Shown: positions 53,601-62,355 of the stretch, one piece after another
Numbering within the stretch: the first letter of the stretch is position 1
Layout of the letters: each line of letters starts with the position of its first letter
Assembly: GCA_035487355.1 (NCBI GenBank)
Contig: DATHMF010000006.1
Span: 185,762 to 249,761, forward strand
Source: Terriglobales bacterium
Lineage (GTDB): Bacteria; Acidobacteriota; Terriglobia; Terriglobales; Acidobacteriaceae
Direction of reading: 5' to 3'
Length of the DNA stretch: 64,000 bases
Program-made: the position numbers and the translations under genes
The notes under the pieces: model-generated
Seen by the model: the letters and a program-made list of their open reading frames with translations, nothing else
Told to the model about the DNA's origin: nothing
Database searches by the model: none

Positions 53601-55961
53601 ATGAACGGCGTCACTCGCGGCTCGTCCACTGTTCTGCGCGCCTGGCGCCGGCACAAGGGCTCGCTAACCATCAGCCTGGGAGTCACTCTGGCAGCGTTGC
53701 TGGTCTACGTAGCAACCTTCACGGCCCTGCGCCCCACGCCGCTGTTCGAATTCATCAACCGCCTTGAGCTAAACACATTAGACACGCGCTTCCGATTGCG
53801 CGGACGTGTTCATCCTGACCCGCGCCTCATCATCGTTGATATTGACCAGCACTCACAGGAAGTCCTGGGACGCTGGCCATTTTCCCGAGTTCACTTCGCC
53901 CGCATGCTCGACAACCTGCGTGCAGACGGTGCACGCGTTGTAGCCTTCGACATCACCTTCAGCAAGCCCGAGGAGCCGTTGCGCCCGTTAGTGGAGCAGC
54001 TTATGGAACGCAAGAGAAGGGGTGTGCCGGTCAGCCCGGAGCTGTTCGAAGAGATCGCAAGGCTCGCACAGATGGATAACCCCGACCAGCAATTCGCCGA
54101 CAGTATTCATCGCTTCGGCAAAGTGGTCCTGGGGAACTACTTCCTCTACACCCAATCAGATCTCCAGGGCGTCACCGATACCGAACTTGACAGCTATGCA
54201 AAATCGATTGCTAACTTTCGTTACATTGAGGTGCGTGCCGACGGTGGAGGCGCGTATTACCTGCAAATGATCCGGAATTACGGGGACCTGGCGCCCAAAG
54301 GCGTCGAAGCCAACACGCAATTGCTGACGGCCGCACTCTCTACCGACACGGCAAGCGCCGGCTTTTTCGACGTTCCGACCGAACCGGACGGCGCCGTGCG
54401 CCGCGCATTCCTGTCCCTGCCCTATGGGCGAAGCCCGGACCGCGCAGAGTGGGACATGTATGCTTCGCTTGACGTCCAGACGATTCGTCTTTACCTCGGT
54501 CTCCCCAATGAGCAGACGGTGCTTGGTTTTGGCCCTCTCGGGATTACCAGTCTGGAATTCGGCACGGCAAGCGTGGTTCAACCCGACAGTGTCGGCCGAA
54601 TATTCATTAACTATCAGGGCCCCGTGCGCACGTATCCCTATGTTTCGATCGCCGACGTGGTCAACAAGAACTTTCCCCCTGGCACCTTTCGCGACAAGGT
54701 GGTGCTCGTAGGCGCGTCGGCCAGCGGAATTGGCGACTTGAAAGCCACGCCTTTTGGCGGGTTCGATTTTCCCGGGGTCGAGATTCATGCCAACATCATT
54801 GACAATCTGCTGCACCAGAACCTATTGCACCGCAGTACTGCGCAAGAGTTCGCGGACGTGGCTTTTATTGTGCTCTTTGGTATTCCTCTCGGCATCTGGC
54901 TGGCCCTGGTGCAACCCCGTTGGTTGGCGTTCGGGCTCCTGCTTCTGGTCCCCTTTGCGGCCTTCGTATATTGGGCTTTCCTGCACAACTGGTGGCTGAA
55001 TTTCATCACACCCTCGCTTTTCACTCTCGTGCCCAATATAGGTTTAGTCGCGCTGTATCGCGTCCTGGTGGAGGAAAAAGAAAAACGCAGGGTGCACGGG
55101 GCCTTCCAACAGTACCTCAGTCCAGCAGTCGTTCGCCTGCTTCTCGACAACCCCGAGCAAATCGATCCCCGCAAGCGGGCCGTCAGCGTGATGTTCACCG
55201 ATATCCGCGACTTCACAACTCTCTCGGAGAAACTGGACGCCCAGGTGCTCGCCCATCTGCTCAACGACTATCTGACCGAGATGACCAAAATCATATTTCG
55301 CCACCGCGGGACGCTTGACAAATACATTGGCGATGCGGTGATGGCTTTTTGGGGTGCGCCCCTGGAAGATCCGGCGCATGACGCGGAACGCGCCTGCGAT
55401 GCAGCTTTAGAAATGATCGCCCAGCTTCGCCAATTCAACCAGAAGTGGGCATCTTTGGGTCTTCCTTCTCTTGATATAGGTATCGGCATCAACACCGGAG
55501 TCGCCTCTGTCGGCAACATGGGTTCGACGCTTCGCTACGGTTACACGGCCATGGGCGATGCCGTGAATCTGTCCTCCCGGCTGGAAGGTCTGAACAAAGA
55601 ATACGCAACCCGCATTATCTTGAGTGAATCCACCCGCCTGGCCCTGCCCAAAGATACCTTCCTGCTGCGGGGGCTCGACTACATCCGCGTCAAGGGCAAA
55701 GAACAACCGGTCGAGATTTATGAGCTGTTAGGCCGCCGCGATATTGCTGGGGACTTGGTGGAGCTAGCGAAATGTTTTGGCGAGGGCCGCGAAGCCTACA
55801 AACGCCGTGATTGGCGGGAGGCGACGCGCCTCTTTGAAAACATTCTGGAACGCTGGCCCAATGACGGCCCTGCGCGGATATTCCGGGACCGCGTTTTGGG
55901 ATATTTAGCTGAAGCACCTGCATCCGATTGGGACGGCGTCTACATAATGAAGCACAAGTAG
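53601..55961 (+). CDS. CHASE2-domain class III adenylate/guanylate cyclase
   Basis: 786 residues. One TM near 22-42, then an extracytoplasmic CHASE2 sensor (about 48-410; NTLDTRFRLRGRVHPDPRLIIVDIDQHSQEVLGRWPFSR, FRDKVVLVGASASGIGDLKATPFGGFDFPGVEIHANIIDNLLH). Three more TMs lie at about 415-485, followed by a class III cyclase domain (525-690): VMFTD534IRD, LDKYIGD578AVMAFWGAP supply the metal aspartates and YGYTAMGDAVNLSSRLEGL completes the site. The last ~70 residues look TPR-like. It would make cAMP or cGMP on an external cue. The start is 12 bp after the FecR stop. Confidence 0.93.
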   Translation: MNGVTRGSSTVLRAWRRHKGSLTISLGVTLAALLVYVATFTALRPTPLFEFINRLELNTLDTRFRLRGRVHPDPRLIIVDIDQHSQEVLGRWPFSRVHFARMLDNLRADGARVVAFDITFSKPEEPLRPLVEQLMERKRRGVPVSPELFEEIARLAQMDNPDQQFADSIHRFGKVVLGNYFLYTQSDLQGVTDTELDSYAKSIANFRYIEVRADGGGAYYLQMIRNYGDLAPKGVEANTQLLTAALSTDTASAGFFDVPTEPDGAVRRAFLSLPYGRSPDRAEWDMYASLDVQTIRLYLGLPNEQTVLGFGPLGITSLEFGTASVVQPDSVGRIFINYQGPVRTYPYVSIADVVNKNFPPGTFRDKVVLVGASASGIGDLKATPFGGFDFPGVEIHANIIDNLLHQNLLHRSTAQEFADVAFIVLFGIPLGIWLALVQPRWLAFGLLLLVPFAAFVYWAFLHNWWLNFITPSLFTLVPNIGLVALYRVLVEEKEKRRVHGAFQQYLSPAVVRLLLDNPEQIDPRKRAVSVMFTDIRDFTTLSEKLDAQVLAHLLNDYLTEMTKIIFRHRGTLDKYIGDAVMAFWGAPLEDPAHDAERACDAALEMIAQLRQFNQKWASLGLPSLDIGIGINTGVASVGNMGSTLRYGYTAMGDAVNLSSRLEGLNKEYATRIILSESTRLALPKDTFLLRGLDYIRVKGKEQPVEIYELLGRRDIAGDLVELAKCFGEGREAYKRRDWREATRLFENILERWPNDGPARIFRDRVLGYLAEAPASDWDGVYIMKHK

Positions 55962-56055
55962 CAATTCGTGAGTGCGTTCCAGTTGCCAGAGCAAACAGCG
56001 AGACAAGCAAGTACCTGTTCTTGAGTGCTCGGCCATAGAAGCAAGGCCGAGGTGC

Positions 56056-56424
56056 CTAAGCCAGCACCGCGTCCGTCGGGTAATACTTCCCAATCATGAT
56101 ACCGATCTCGAGCGCGGATGAAATATCGAGCCCATCAAACTCAAAGCCGGCGCGGCGTATGTCAGCATAGCGCACAACCACTTTCACTGTGAGACGGATG
56201 TTTTCGCTGCGGTCCACAAGCATGAGTTTGTATTTTTTGCCTTCCTTGAATTCTTTTTCGGTTTCCGGCTCGATCATGAACCCGCCACGGGAGAGCTGCC
56301 GCAACACGCCCACACGCTTGCCCTTGTCGTCGGTTACGTGCACTTGTGAGGTGTAAGAAACCGCCACGCGTTCATGGCGGCGGCGCTCATCAGTCATGGA
56401 TTTGGCCGACAAAATGGTGCTCAT
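56056..56424 (-). CDS. PilZ-domain protein
   Basis: 122 residues from the ATG at 56424, preceded by GGAG nine bases upstream; the open frame continues much further upstream but with no plausible protein texture. DERRRHERVAVSY supplies the RxxxR c-di-GMP-binding motif and LSRGGFMIEPE the D/NxSxxG partner. Single-domain PilZ proteins bind cyclic di-GMP and act on motility or polysaccharide output. Convergent with the cyclase gene, divergent from the H1-like gene. Confidence 0.85.
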   Translation of the reverse strand: MSTILSAKSMTDERRRHERVAVSYTSQVHVTDDKGKRVGVLRQLSRGGFMIEPETEKEFKEGKKYKLMLVDRSENIRLTVKVVVRYADIRRAGFEFDGLDISSALEIGIMIGKYYPTDAVLA

Positions 56425-56584
56425 TAAACACGCTCCGGAAGTGAAAAAGTCGGGTTTATGCCCGCAGGCACGTCTATTGGCTGCCTCTAAGGTGGATTTT
56501 ACCTCAGAAGGCATCTTTTTATGCTGTAACCACTGAAAACTCCGCTTACAAACGTTCGAATGAAGTTTTTGGTAGACTGCGCAT

Positions 56585-57070
56585 ATGGCTACCAAAAAGA
56601 AAACGAAGAAGCAGGTGAAATCAAAGAGAACTGCCAGCAAGAAGGTGACGCCAACCAAGAGGCAGGCTCAAAGAAAGATGAGAACTCCCAGGCAGAAATC
56701 GGCGAAGAAGAAGCCGGCTGCGAAAAAGGCGGTAAAATTGAAGAGTGCCGTCAAGAAAACAATCGGCGGGAAGGCGGTGCGTGCCCTTAAGAAACACGCT
56801 CGGGGGAAGGGTCAAAGCGCTGATGCGGTCGGACTCCAGCCGGAGGGACAGCGATCACGTTCGGGTGGTCAATCGGGAGATTTGCAGGGACTCTCCAACG
56901 TCGAAAGTGCCGATTCGGAGAGCGTCGAAGAGTTGCTCGAGGAAGGAAACGCGTTCGAGGCCGACGTAGTGACCGGCGTGGAAGACGCCGGGAACGCTGA
57001 TGGGAAGGAAGTTCACACGCATGAGGTGCCGGAGGATGACGTTCCCGACGAATACCTAGATAAAGAGTAA
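56585..57070 (+). CDS. Histone-H1-like basic protein with acidic C-terminus
   Basis: 161 residues. Residues 1-75 are Lys/Ala/Arg-rich (ATKKKTKKQVKSKRT, SAKKKPAAKKAVKLKSAVKKT), as in eukaryotic H1 tails and bacterial HctA/AlgP-type proteins. Residues ~85-161 are acidic and regular: DLQGLSNVESADSESVEELLEEGNAFEADVVTGVEDA...EVPEDDVPDEYLDKE. The halves would be of opposite charge, suggesting DNA binding tuned by a self-masking or partner-binding tail. The ribosome site is weak. Divergent from the PilZ gene. Confidence 0.75.
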   Translation: MATKKKTKKQVKSKRTASKKVTPTKRQAQRKMRTPRQKSAKKKPAAKKAVKLKSAVKKTIGGKAVRALKKHARGKGQSADAVGLQPEGQRSRSGGQSGDLQGLSNVESADSESVEELLEEGNAFEADVVTGVEDAGNADGKEVHTHEVPEDDVPDEYLDKE

Positions 57071-57133
57071 CGTGTGAGCGGCTCTCCGTTTATGTCCCAA
57101 GGGACGATGCTCTGACGGGCTACCCGGAAGCAA

Positions 57134-58621
57134 TCAGGCTGGTCCCTCGCTGCCGGCCGCATAGTTTGGGAAGTCCGGCGTCGGCAAATGCGCCCACGCT
57201 TCTTCGATCGGCGTAATGATGCGCCACTCCGCCTCTACTTCGTCTCGGCGCGTGAATAGAGTTGCATCACCGCGCATCGAGTCGAGCAGCAGCGTTTCGT
57301 ACGCAACCGGCCCCTTCGATCCAAAGCTCGCCTGATAAGAGAAGTTGGCCTGAACCGTTACCGTCCGCACTTGGGTTCCCGGCCGCTTCGCGTCGAATGC
57401 GATCGAGATTCCCTCGTCCGGCTGAATGTTGATGGTGATGACATTCGGATCAACCTCGGACGCCGTGCCGGCAAACAACGCCTGGGGCGTCGGCTTGAGA
57501 TGCACACGGATCTGCGTCAGATTTCGCGCAAGACGCTTCCCAGTCCGGATGTAGAAAGGCACTCCAGCCCAACGCCAGTTATCGATGTGAAACTCTACCG
57601 CTGCGTAAGTCTCGGTTGTCGAGCGAGGATTCACGCCCGGCTCCTGCCGATAGCCCGGTACCGGTTTCCCGTCAATCACGCTAGGACCATACTGCCCTCG
57701 AACGGTATATCGCGCTACATCCTCGACGCTCATCAGTCGAACGGATCGGAACACCTGCACCTTCTGCTCACGCACCGAATCCGCATCAAACGCGACCGGC
57801 GGCTCCATCGCGGTCAGCGCCAGCAACTGAAGCAGGTGGTTTGCCACCATATCGCGCAGGGCTCCCGTCTCTTCGTAGAATGCCGCGCGGTTCTCGACTC
57901 CCACCGTCTCAGCCGCGGTGATCTCCACGTAGTCGATGTAGTTTCTGTTCCACACCGGTTCGAACAGCGAGTTGCTGAAGCGGAATACCAGGATGTTCTG
58001 CACGGTCTCTTTGCCAAGATAGTGGTCAATCCGGTACACCGCTTTCTCGTCGAATACGCCGCGCACTACGTCATTCAGCGCTTGCGCCGATTCCAGGTCC
58101 CGCCCGAAGGGCTTTTCCAGAACGATTCGCGTCCACCCATGATCACGGCGGTTCAATCCGACTGCTCCCAAACCTTCAATGATAGGTCCCGCTACTGACG
58201 CCGGCGTCGACACATAGAACAAGTGGTTTGGGCTCGAACCGTTCTTCTGCATCTCCGCCAGACGAATGCGCAACTGAGGATAGAAATTCGGATCGTTGAT
58301 GTCGCCCACCATGTAGTGCAGCCGCTTTTCAAAGTCTTTCCATCGCGACTCGCTGAAGTCGTGTGTATCTCTCGACGTGGCGGCTGACTCCCCGGTCCTC
58401 TTGCGAAACTCTTCAGAACTCATTGGCGAGCGGCCAATCCCCAGAACTTCGAACTGAGGGCTCATGCAGCCCACACATGACAGGTTGTAGAGACCCGGGA
58501 CCAGCTTTCGCTTCGTCAGGTCGCCCGAAGCCCCAAAAATGACCAGGACACACGAGTCTCCAGTTGGCAAAGGTTCTTGCGACAGCTTCTCGAGAGGACT
58601 TGCTTCGATAATCGTAGACAT
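57134..58621 (-). CDS. zwf: Glucose-6-phosphate 1-dehydrogenase
   Basis: 495 residues, full length. FGASGDLTKRKLVPGLYNL (29-47) is the NADP loop, RIDHYLGKE (197-205) the substrate/catalytic motif and LEKPFG (168-173) the conserved lysine region. First step of the oxidative pentose phosphate / Entner-Doudoroff routes; it links to the KDPG aldolase in the uronate locus metabolically but not genetically. No pgl or gnd gene is adjacent. Confidence 0.95.
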   Translation of the reverse strand: MSTIIEASPLEKLSQEPLPTGDSCVLVIFGASGDLTKRKLVPGLYNLSCVGCMSPQFEVLGIGRSPMSSEEFRKRTGESAATSRDTHDFSESRWKDFEKRLHYMVGDINDPNFYPQLRIRLAEMQKNGSSPNHLFYVSTPASVAGPIIEGLGAVGLNRRDHGWTRIVLEKPFGRDLESAQALNDVVRGVFDEKAVYRIDHYLGKETVQNILVFRFSNSLFEPVWNRNYIDYVEITAAETVGVENRAAFYEETGALRDMVANHLLQLLALTAMEPPVAFDADSVREQKVQVFRSVRLMSVEDVARYTVRGQYGPSVIDGKPVPGYRQEPGVNPRSTTETYAAVEFHIDNWRWAGVPFYIRTGKRLARNLTQIRVHLKPTPQALFAGTASEVDPNVITINIQPDEGISIAFDAKRPGTQVRTVTVQANFSYQASFGSKGPVAYETLLLDSMRGDATLFTRRDEVEAEWRIITPIEEAWAHLPTPDFPNYAAGSEGPA

Positions 58622-58715
58622 AGATGCTCTTTCTAACTAATGGATTCCAGATCGTAATCTGATGTTTTCTGGCGCTATAGGGGTCCGCGACCTTATTGAT
58701 ATTGATGTCAAATCC

Positions 58716-58832
58716 TTAAAAACGATGCTCAGCCCGCAGGATTTCTGCGGCGCACTCACCGATGATGACACAGGGCGCCATGGTGTTTCCGGTCGTAATG
58801 CGGGGTATGATTGAACCATCTGCAATGCAACG
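58716..58832 (-). pseudogene. Remnant of a GMC-family oxidoreductase C-terminus
   Basis: On the minus strand this segment reads R-C-I-A-D-G-S-I-I-P-R-I-T-T-G-N-T-M-A-P, continuing into a CVIIGECAAEILR-type end and a TAA stop. This matches the C-terminal block of GMC oxidoreductases (choline-dehydrogenase-like), including the Asn of TTGNTMAP. The sequence upstream of it does not continue the family, so only about 38 codons survive. Confidence 0.75.
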
Positions 58833-58929
58833 CGGCGACAATAATAGATTCTGCCAGGTTCGTTCTCCTTACCCGTGATTAGCTTCACAAAACGCCTGGA
58901 ATGCTCGCAACCCACCCCCGGCGGAGTTT

Positions 58930-58963
58930 TGTAAACGTTTAACGTCAAACGAATACGTTTACA
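58930..58963. promoter_or_regulatory. Tandem LacI/GalR-type operator half-symmetric sites
   Basis: TGTAAACGTTTAAC (58930-58943) and AATACGTTTACA (58952-58963) both fit the TGTAAACGTTTACA palindrome of LacI-family operators. Their CG centres are 20 bp apart, about two helical turns. They lie about 100 bp upstream of the malectin regulator gene, in the 442-bp gap also holding the GMC remnant. Confidence 0.5.
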
Positions 58964-59063
58964 TGCTGCAATCTTAAACATTCTGCGTTAAGGTTAAAAA
59001 TGTTAAGTTAACCTGGCTTTAATGCAGAATTTGAGCTGTGATATGCTCTGTCACGGAGTAGCT

Positions 59064-60845
59064 ATGTATTATAAGGATAGCAGCCGGTCAGGCAATCACC
59101 TGGAAGAGGCCCACCACCAGGACTACAAGAACGAGCACCTGAGCTCAGACCTGAGCACGACACGCAAACTTGATGATCAGCCTACAGCGGTTGCCAGTCA
59201 TTTGACAAAGGGCGAGACAGTTTCCGGGATAGACACGATCACCTCCTCGAATGCGGAAACCTCGGATCAGCCAACGAACCAAGAAGAACGGGACGAACTT
59301 GCAGCCGTGCTTGCAACGGATACGTTCAAGCGTTCTCCGAAGCTCTCCCGTCTGCTGACCTATCTTTGCGATAAATATTTTAATGGCGAAGGGGATGGGC
59401 TAAAAGAATATAGCATCGCGGTGGAGGTGCTAGGGCGTGATTCCGAGTTTGATCCGCAGTTGGACGCCGTGGTCCGTGTGGATACCCACTATCTGAGAAA
59501 ACGGTTAAAGGAGTACTACGCCAGCGAGGCGCTCAACCACAGAATCCAGATTGTTATTCCCAAAGGACAGTACATACCGAAATTCTTGCTGCGCCCAGAG
59601 TCCGGGGTGTCTCCACAAACCCCGCCGCAGGACGAGGAGGATGCGGAGGAGGTAGCGCATGAGAATCTGGTGGTAGCAGGAGAGCGCAGCCGGGAGCACT
59701 CGACAATCCGCATGCCGAATTGGCGTTGGCTCGCCATTGGATTGGCTGCGGCTACTGTGGGTGGCCTGCTGTGGATGACGATTGCGCGGCCGGGACTGCG
59801 CCCTGCCAACGCTGAAAACAGAGTTCAAAACGGGGCCATTGGAACTGCCGCTTCGCATGCCGCAGATGTAGTCCGAAACACAGCAGTTCCTCCTGTTATC
59901 TTGGACCCAGAATCTGGGGCGATACGGGTTTTGGCCGGGGAGCGCAAGGGAAACTATATCGACAAGGCAGGACGCGTTTGGCTCTCTGACCGTTACTTTA
60001 CAGGTGGCGCAACCTTTAATCGCGGTCCGCGAGAGATCATGCGCACGGAAGACCCCGATATTTTTCGAACAGGCCGGGAGGGACAGTTCGTTTATGAAAT
60101 TCCACTCAGTCCTGGCACCTATGAACTCCGCCTCTACTTTGCCGAAACGGAGGTGAACGGCGAGGGCCTGCGCAGCGTTGGTCTCTCCATTAACGGGTTA
60201 CCAGTTTCAACTCTGGACGTTGCTTCCGATGCCGGAGAAGTGAATACAGCTACAGTAAAGATATTTAAGGATATTTCACCCGCGAAAGACGGCCTGTTGC
60301 ACCTGGCTTTTCAAGGGGCTGGCCCGTCTGGCTTCATAAACGCGTTGGAGATTCTACCGGGTACGGCGGGTAAGATGCTCCCGGTTCGATTGACGATGCA
60401 GGATAGCCCCTATCGCGACCACCTCGGCCAAACCTGGATGCCTGACCAGTACTTTCTAAGTGGTCGAAAAACGACGGGAAAATCGCCCATCGAAGGCACA
60501 GCAGATCCGGCGTTGTATCGAACCCATCGCTTCGGCAACTTTACATATGCCATTCCCGTAGTGGAAGGCAGCCAATACACAATCACATTGCATTTTGCCG
60601 AGACATGGTTTGCTTCGCCTGAGTCGCTGGGCGGTGTAGGCAGCCGCGTTTTTGATGTCTATTGCAATGGTAGAACTCTTCTGAAAGATTTCGATATTCT
60701 CAAAGAAACCGGTGGAGTGGGTAACCGAGCTGTTGTAAAGGTCTTCCACAACATTCCGGCCTCCGCACAGGGTAAACTCAACCTTACATTTGCTCCCACC
60801 AAGAATTATGCCCTGATAAGCGCCATTGAGGTTACTGAAGAATAA
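59064..60845 (+). CDS. One-TM protein: N-terminal regulatory-like domain and two periplasmic malectin domains
   Basis: 593 residues from the ATG at 59064, which has GGAG five bases upstream; the frame opens at 59022 without a ribosome site. Residues ~72-180 (ELAAVLATDTFKRSPKLSRLLTYLCDKYFNGEGDGLKEYSIAVEVLGRDSEFDPQLDAVVRVDTHYLRKRLKEYY...IVIPKGQYIPKF) match a domain common in acidobacterial regulators and TPR proteins. It has winged-helix-like texture and a CadC-like position. One TM (about 221-241) follows, then two malectin domains (about 285-440 and 440-593), each with FVYEIPL/FTYAIPV and LRLYFAE/LHFAETW signature lines. Malectin domains bind glycans, so this looks like a glycan-sensing one-component membrane regulator. 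DNA binding is inferred. It is next to malectin-tagged GH12 and GH79 genes. Confidence 0.8.
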   Translation: MYYKDSSRSGNHLEEAHHQDYKNEHLSSDLSTTRKLDDQPTAVASHLTKGETVSGIDTITSSNAETSDQPTNQEERDELAAVLATDTFKRSPKLSRLLTYLCDKYFNGEGDGLKEYSIAVEVLGRDSEFDPQLDAVVRVDTHYLRKRLKEYYASEALNHRIQIVIPKGQYIPKFLLRPESGVSPQTPPQDEEDAEEVAHENLVVAGERSREHSTIRMPNWRWLAIGLAAATVGGLLWMTIARPGLRPANAENRVQNGAIGTAASHAADVVRNTAVPPVILDPESGAIRVLAGERKGNYIDKAGRVWLSDRYFTGGATFNRGPREIMRTEDPDIFRTGREGQFVYEIPLSPGTYELRLYFAETEVNGEGLRSVGLSINGLPVSTLDVASDAGEVNTATVKIFKDISPAKDGLLHLAFQGAGPSGFINALEILPGTAGKMLPVRLTMQDSPYRDHLGQTWMPDQYFLSGRKTTGKSPIEGTADPALYRTHRFGNFTYAIPVVEGSQYTITLHFAETWFASPESLGGVGSRVFDVYCNGRTLLKDFDILKETGGVGNRAVVKVFHNIPASAQGKLNLTFAPTKNYALISAIEVTEE

Positions 60846-60947
60846 TCTGTCCCACCCCGGCAGAGCCGGGATGCTCGCAAAGCCCAGCGTAGTACTGCAC
60901 GTGGGCGATTTCCATACGACCAGGGCCCAACATCAAAAATTTCGGTA

Positions 60948-61074
60948 TTAGACCTCGATTCCGCTCACCAGGGACTTATCTGTAACTGCGGTGAACTGAA
61001 TCACATACTCGCCGCCGGCATTGGTGTTGACCGTGAGCTGCTGGATCACTGCCTTGTTCATGGCGCCAGCAGCC
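60948..61074 (-). pseudogene. Malectin-domain C-terminal fragment
   Basis: On the minus strand this reads LAAGAMNKAVIQQLTVNTNA, then a GGEYVIQFTAVTDKSLVSGIEV-type end and TAA. It is nearly identical to the last ~42 residues encoded by the GH79-malectin gene (62356-62485). It begins abruptly about 25 bp after the GH12 stop codon, is out of frame with GH12, and has no start. Confidence 0.75.
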
Positions 61075-61099
61075 AGCCACGAATCCAGGCCGTAGGCGT

Positions 61100-62350
61100 T
61101 TACTTCGCGCTCACGGCGAAGTCGTCGACTGCAAGACCTTGACCGCCCTCCCAGACCTCAAAACCGAACTCCACGTCGATCAGCCACCACGAAGACTGCA
61201 CGTAACCGCGATTTTTAGCATCCTGGAAGAACTTCGTAAGGTCAAGATTCACACTATTCGTGGGATTGACCTGGACATAGGAGACCACGAACCAGTGCAC
61301 CGTGCTCCCTCCGATCCCTTCCCACACGTCCCACGTAGACCCGTCAATGGACACCGCAGACGCCTTCTTCGAGCCAAGAGGTTGCGCGGAACCTTGATGG
61401 CTGATCCAGATCATGACTTCTGTGCCGTTGGGCTGGCCCAGCGTGGTTGCCGTCTGGTTGAACCAGATGTCGTAGGCTACGTCGTTGTTGTAGCCGGTGG
61501 GCAAGGTCGTGCTCACACTCGAATTTGCAGAGACCAGACTGCTCAACTGAATCGGCAGACTCGTGCTGGTGCAGTTGCCCCAATGGCATCCCCAGAAAAT
61601 GGATGCGTAGGTCTTGGGGGCGAACTGACTGTGGGTGAAGTCGCTCGCCATGAAGTTCGCGTTGAGTGTGAAGCCCACGCCCGTGGTGCTCATGACGGCG
61701 CTCTGGGGAGCGGTCGAGTTCCATTCATTCGACTGATACTTGTAATTGCCACACGGGAACAGGTAATCGCCGCTCGGCCCGTTGATTGTCGATCCGTTTC
61801 CGGCGCAGCTATTGGTGCTGGTGCTGAGGATCTCGATCCCGCTCACCAGCGCATTGTTCACCACCGAAGTGAACGTGATGACCATCTGCCCGCTGGAATT
61901 GGCCGGTTCCGTGAACTGCTGGATATTGGCGATGTTCTGCCCGCCTGCCGCCGCGAAGATGTCGAAGTCCGTCAGCACCTGTGCGCCATTGATGCTCACG
62001 TTGAACGTGCGCTTGCCGGAGGATGTCCAGTAGGTCTCGCAGAAATGCAGGCGCACGACATAGTCCGTGCCAGCTGTTAAGCCGCCAATCGTGTAGGTGA
62101 AATTGCCGATGCGGGCGGTCTGGTAAACAGCCGAGGGCGCCGGGTTGGTCACCTTGCTGATATTGATCGTATTGGCGTGGTTAATCGTCGCGCCGCCAGA
62201 GAAATCCTTATCAGCGACGAACGCGCTCACGCCTGTTGTCGAGCCGGAGTCGATCTGTATGGTGGTGCACTTGGCCGGGAACGCCAGCACGGCCAGAGCC
62301 AGCACATTCGAGACCAACACTAAAAAGAAGGTTTTTATCTTCATCGGCAT
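61100..62350 (-). CDS. Secreted malectin-GH12 glycosidase (endoglucanase/xyloglucanase-like)
   Basis: 416 residues: signal peptide (1-27), malectin domain (about 30-175; VSAFVADKDFSGGATINHANTINISKVTNPAPSAVYQTARIGNFTYTI), then a GH12 jelly roll (about 185-416). GH12 catalytic glutamates are visible as E311 in GTEVMIWISHQG and E398 in EFGFE-VWEGG; NNDVAYDIWFN is the conserved strand. It should hydrolyse beta-1,4-glucan or xyloglucan outside the cell, with the malectin domain binding glycan. Starts possible at 62350 and 62344. It lies 5 bp downstream of the GH79-malectin gene, so the two form an operon. Confidence 0.88.
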   Translation of the reverse strand: MPMKIKTFFLVLVSNVLALAVLAFPAKCTTIQIDSGSTTGVSAFVADKDFSGGATINHANTINISKVTNPAPSAVYQTARIGNFTYTIGGLTAGTDYVVRLHFCETYWTSSGKRTFNVSINGAQVLTDFDIFAAAGGQNIANIQQFTEPANSSGQMVITFTSVVNNALVSGIEILSTSTNSCAGNGSTINGPSGDYLFPCGNYKYQSNEWNSTAPQSAVMSTTGVGFTLNANFMASDFTHSQFAPKTYASIFWGCHWGNCTSTSLPIQLSSLVSANSSVSTTLPTGYNNDVAYDIWFNQTATTLGQPNGTEVMIWISHQGSAQPLGSKKASAVSIDGSTWDVWEGIGGSTVHWFVVSYVQVNPTNSVNLDLTKFFQDAKNRGYVQSSWWLIDVEFGFEVWEGGQGLAVDDFAVSAK

Positions 62351-62355
62351 TCTCG

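Noticed and set aside
58637..58981. 114-codon minus-strand frame upstream of zwf
   Set aside because: It is in a different frame from the GMC remnant that lies in the same bases and has no domain or ribosome site.
61139..62080. Long open frame antisense to the malectin-GH12 gene
   Set aside because: Arg/Ala/Val/Gly-rich shadow of a well-supported gene on the minus strand, with no ribosome site.
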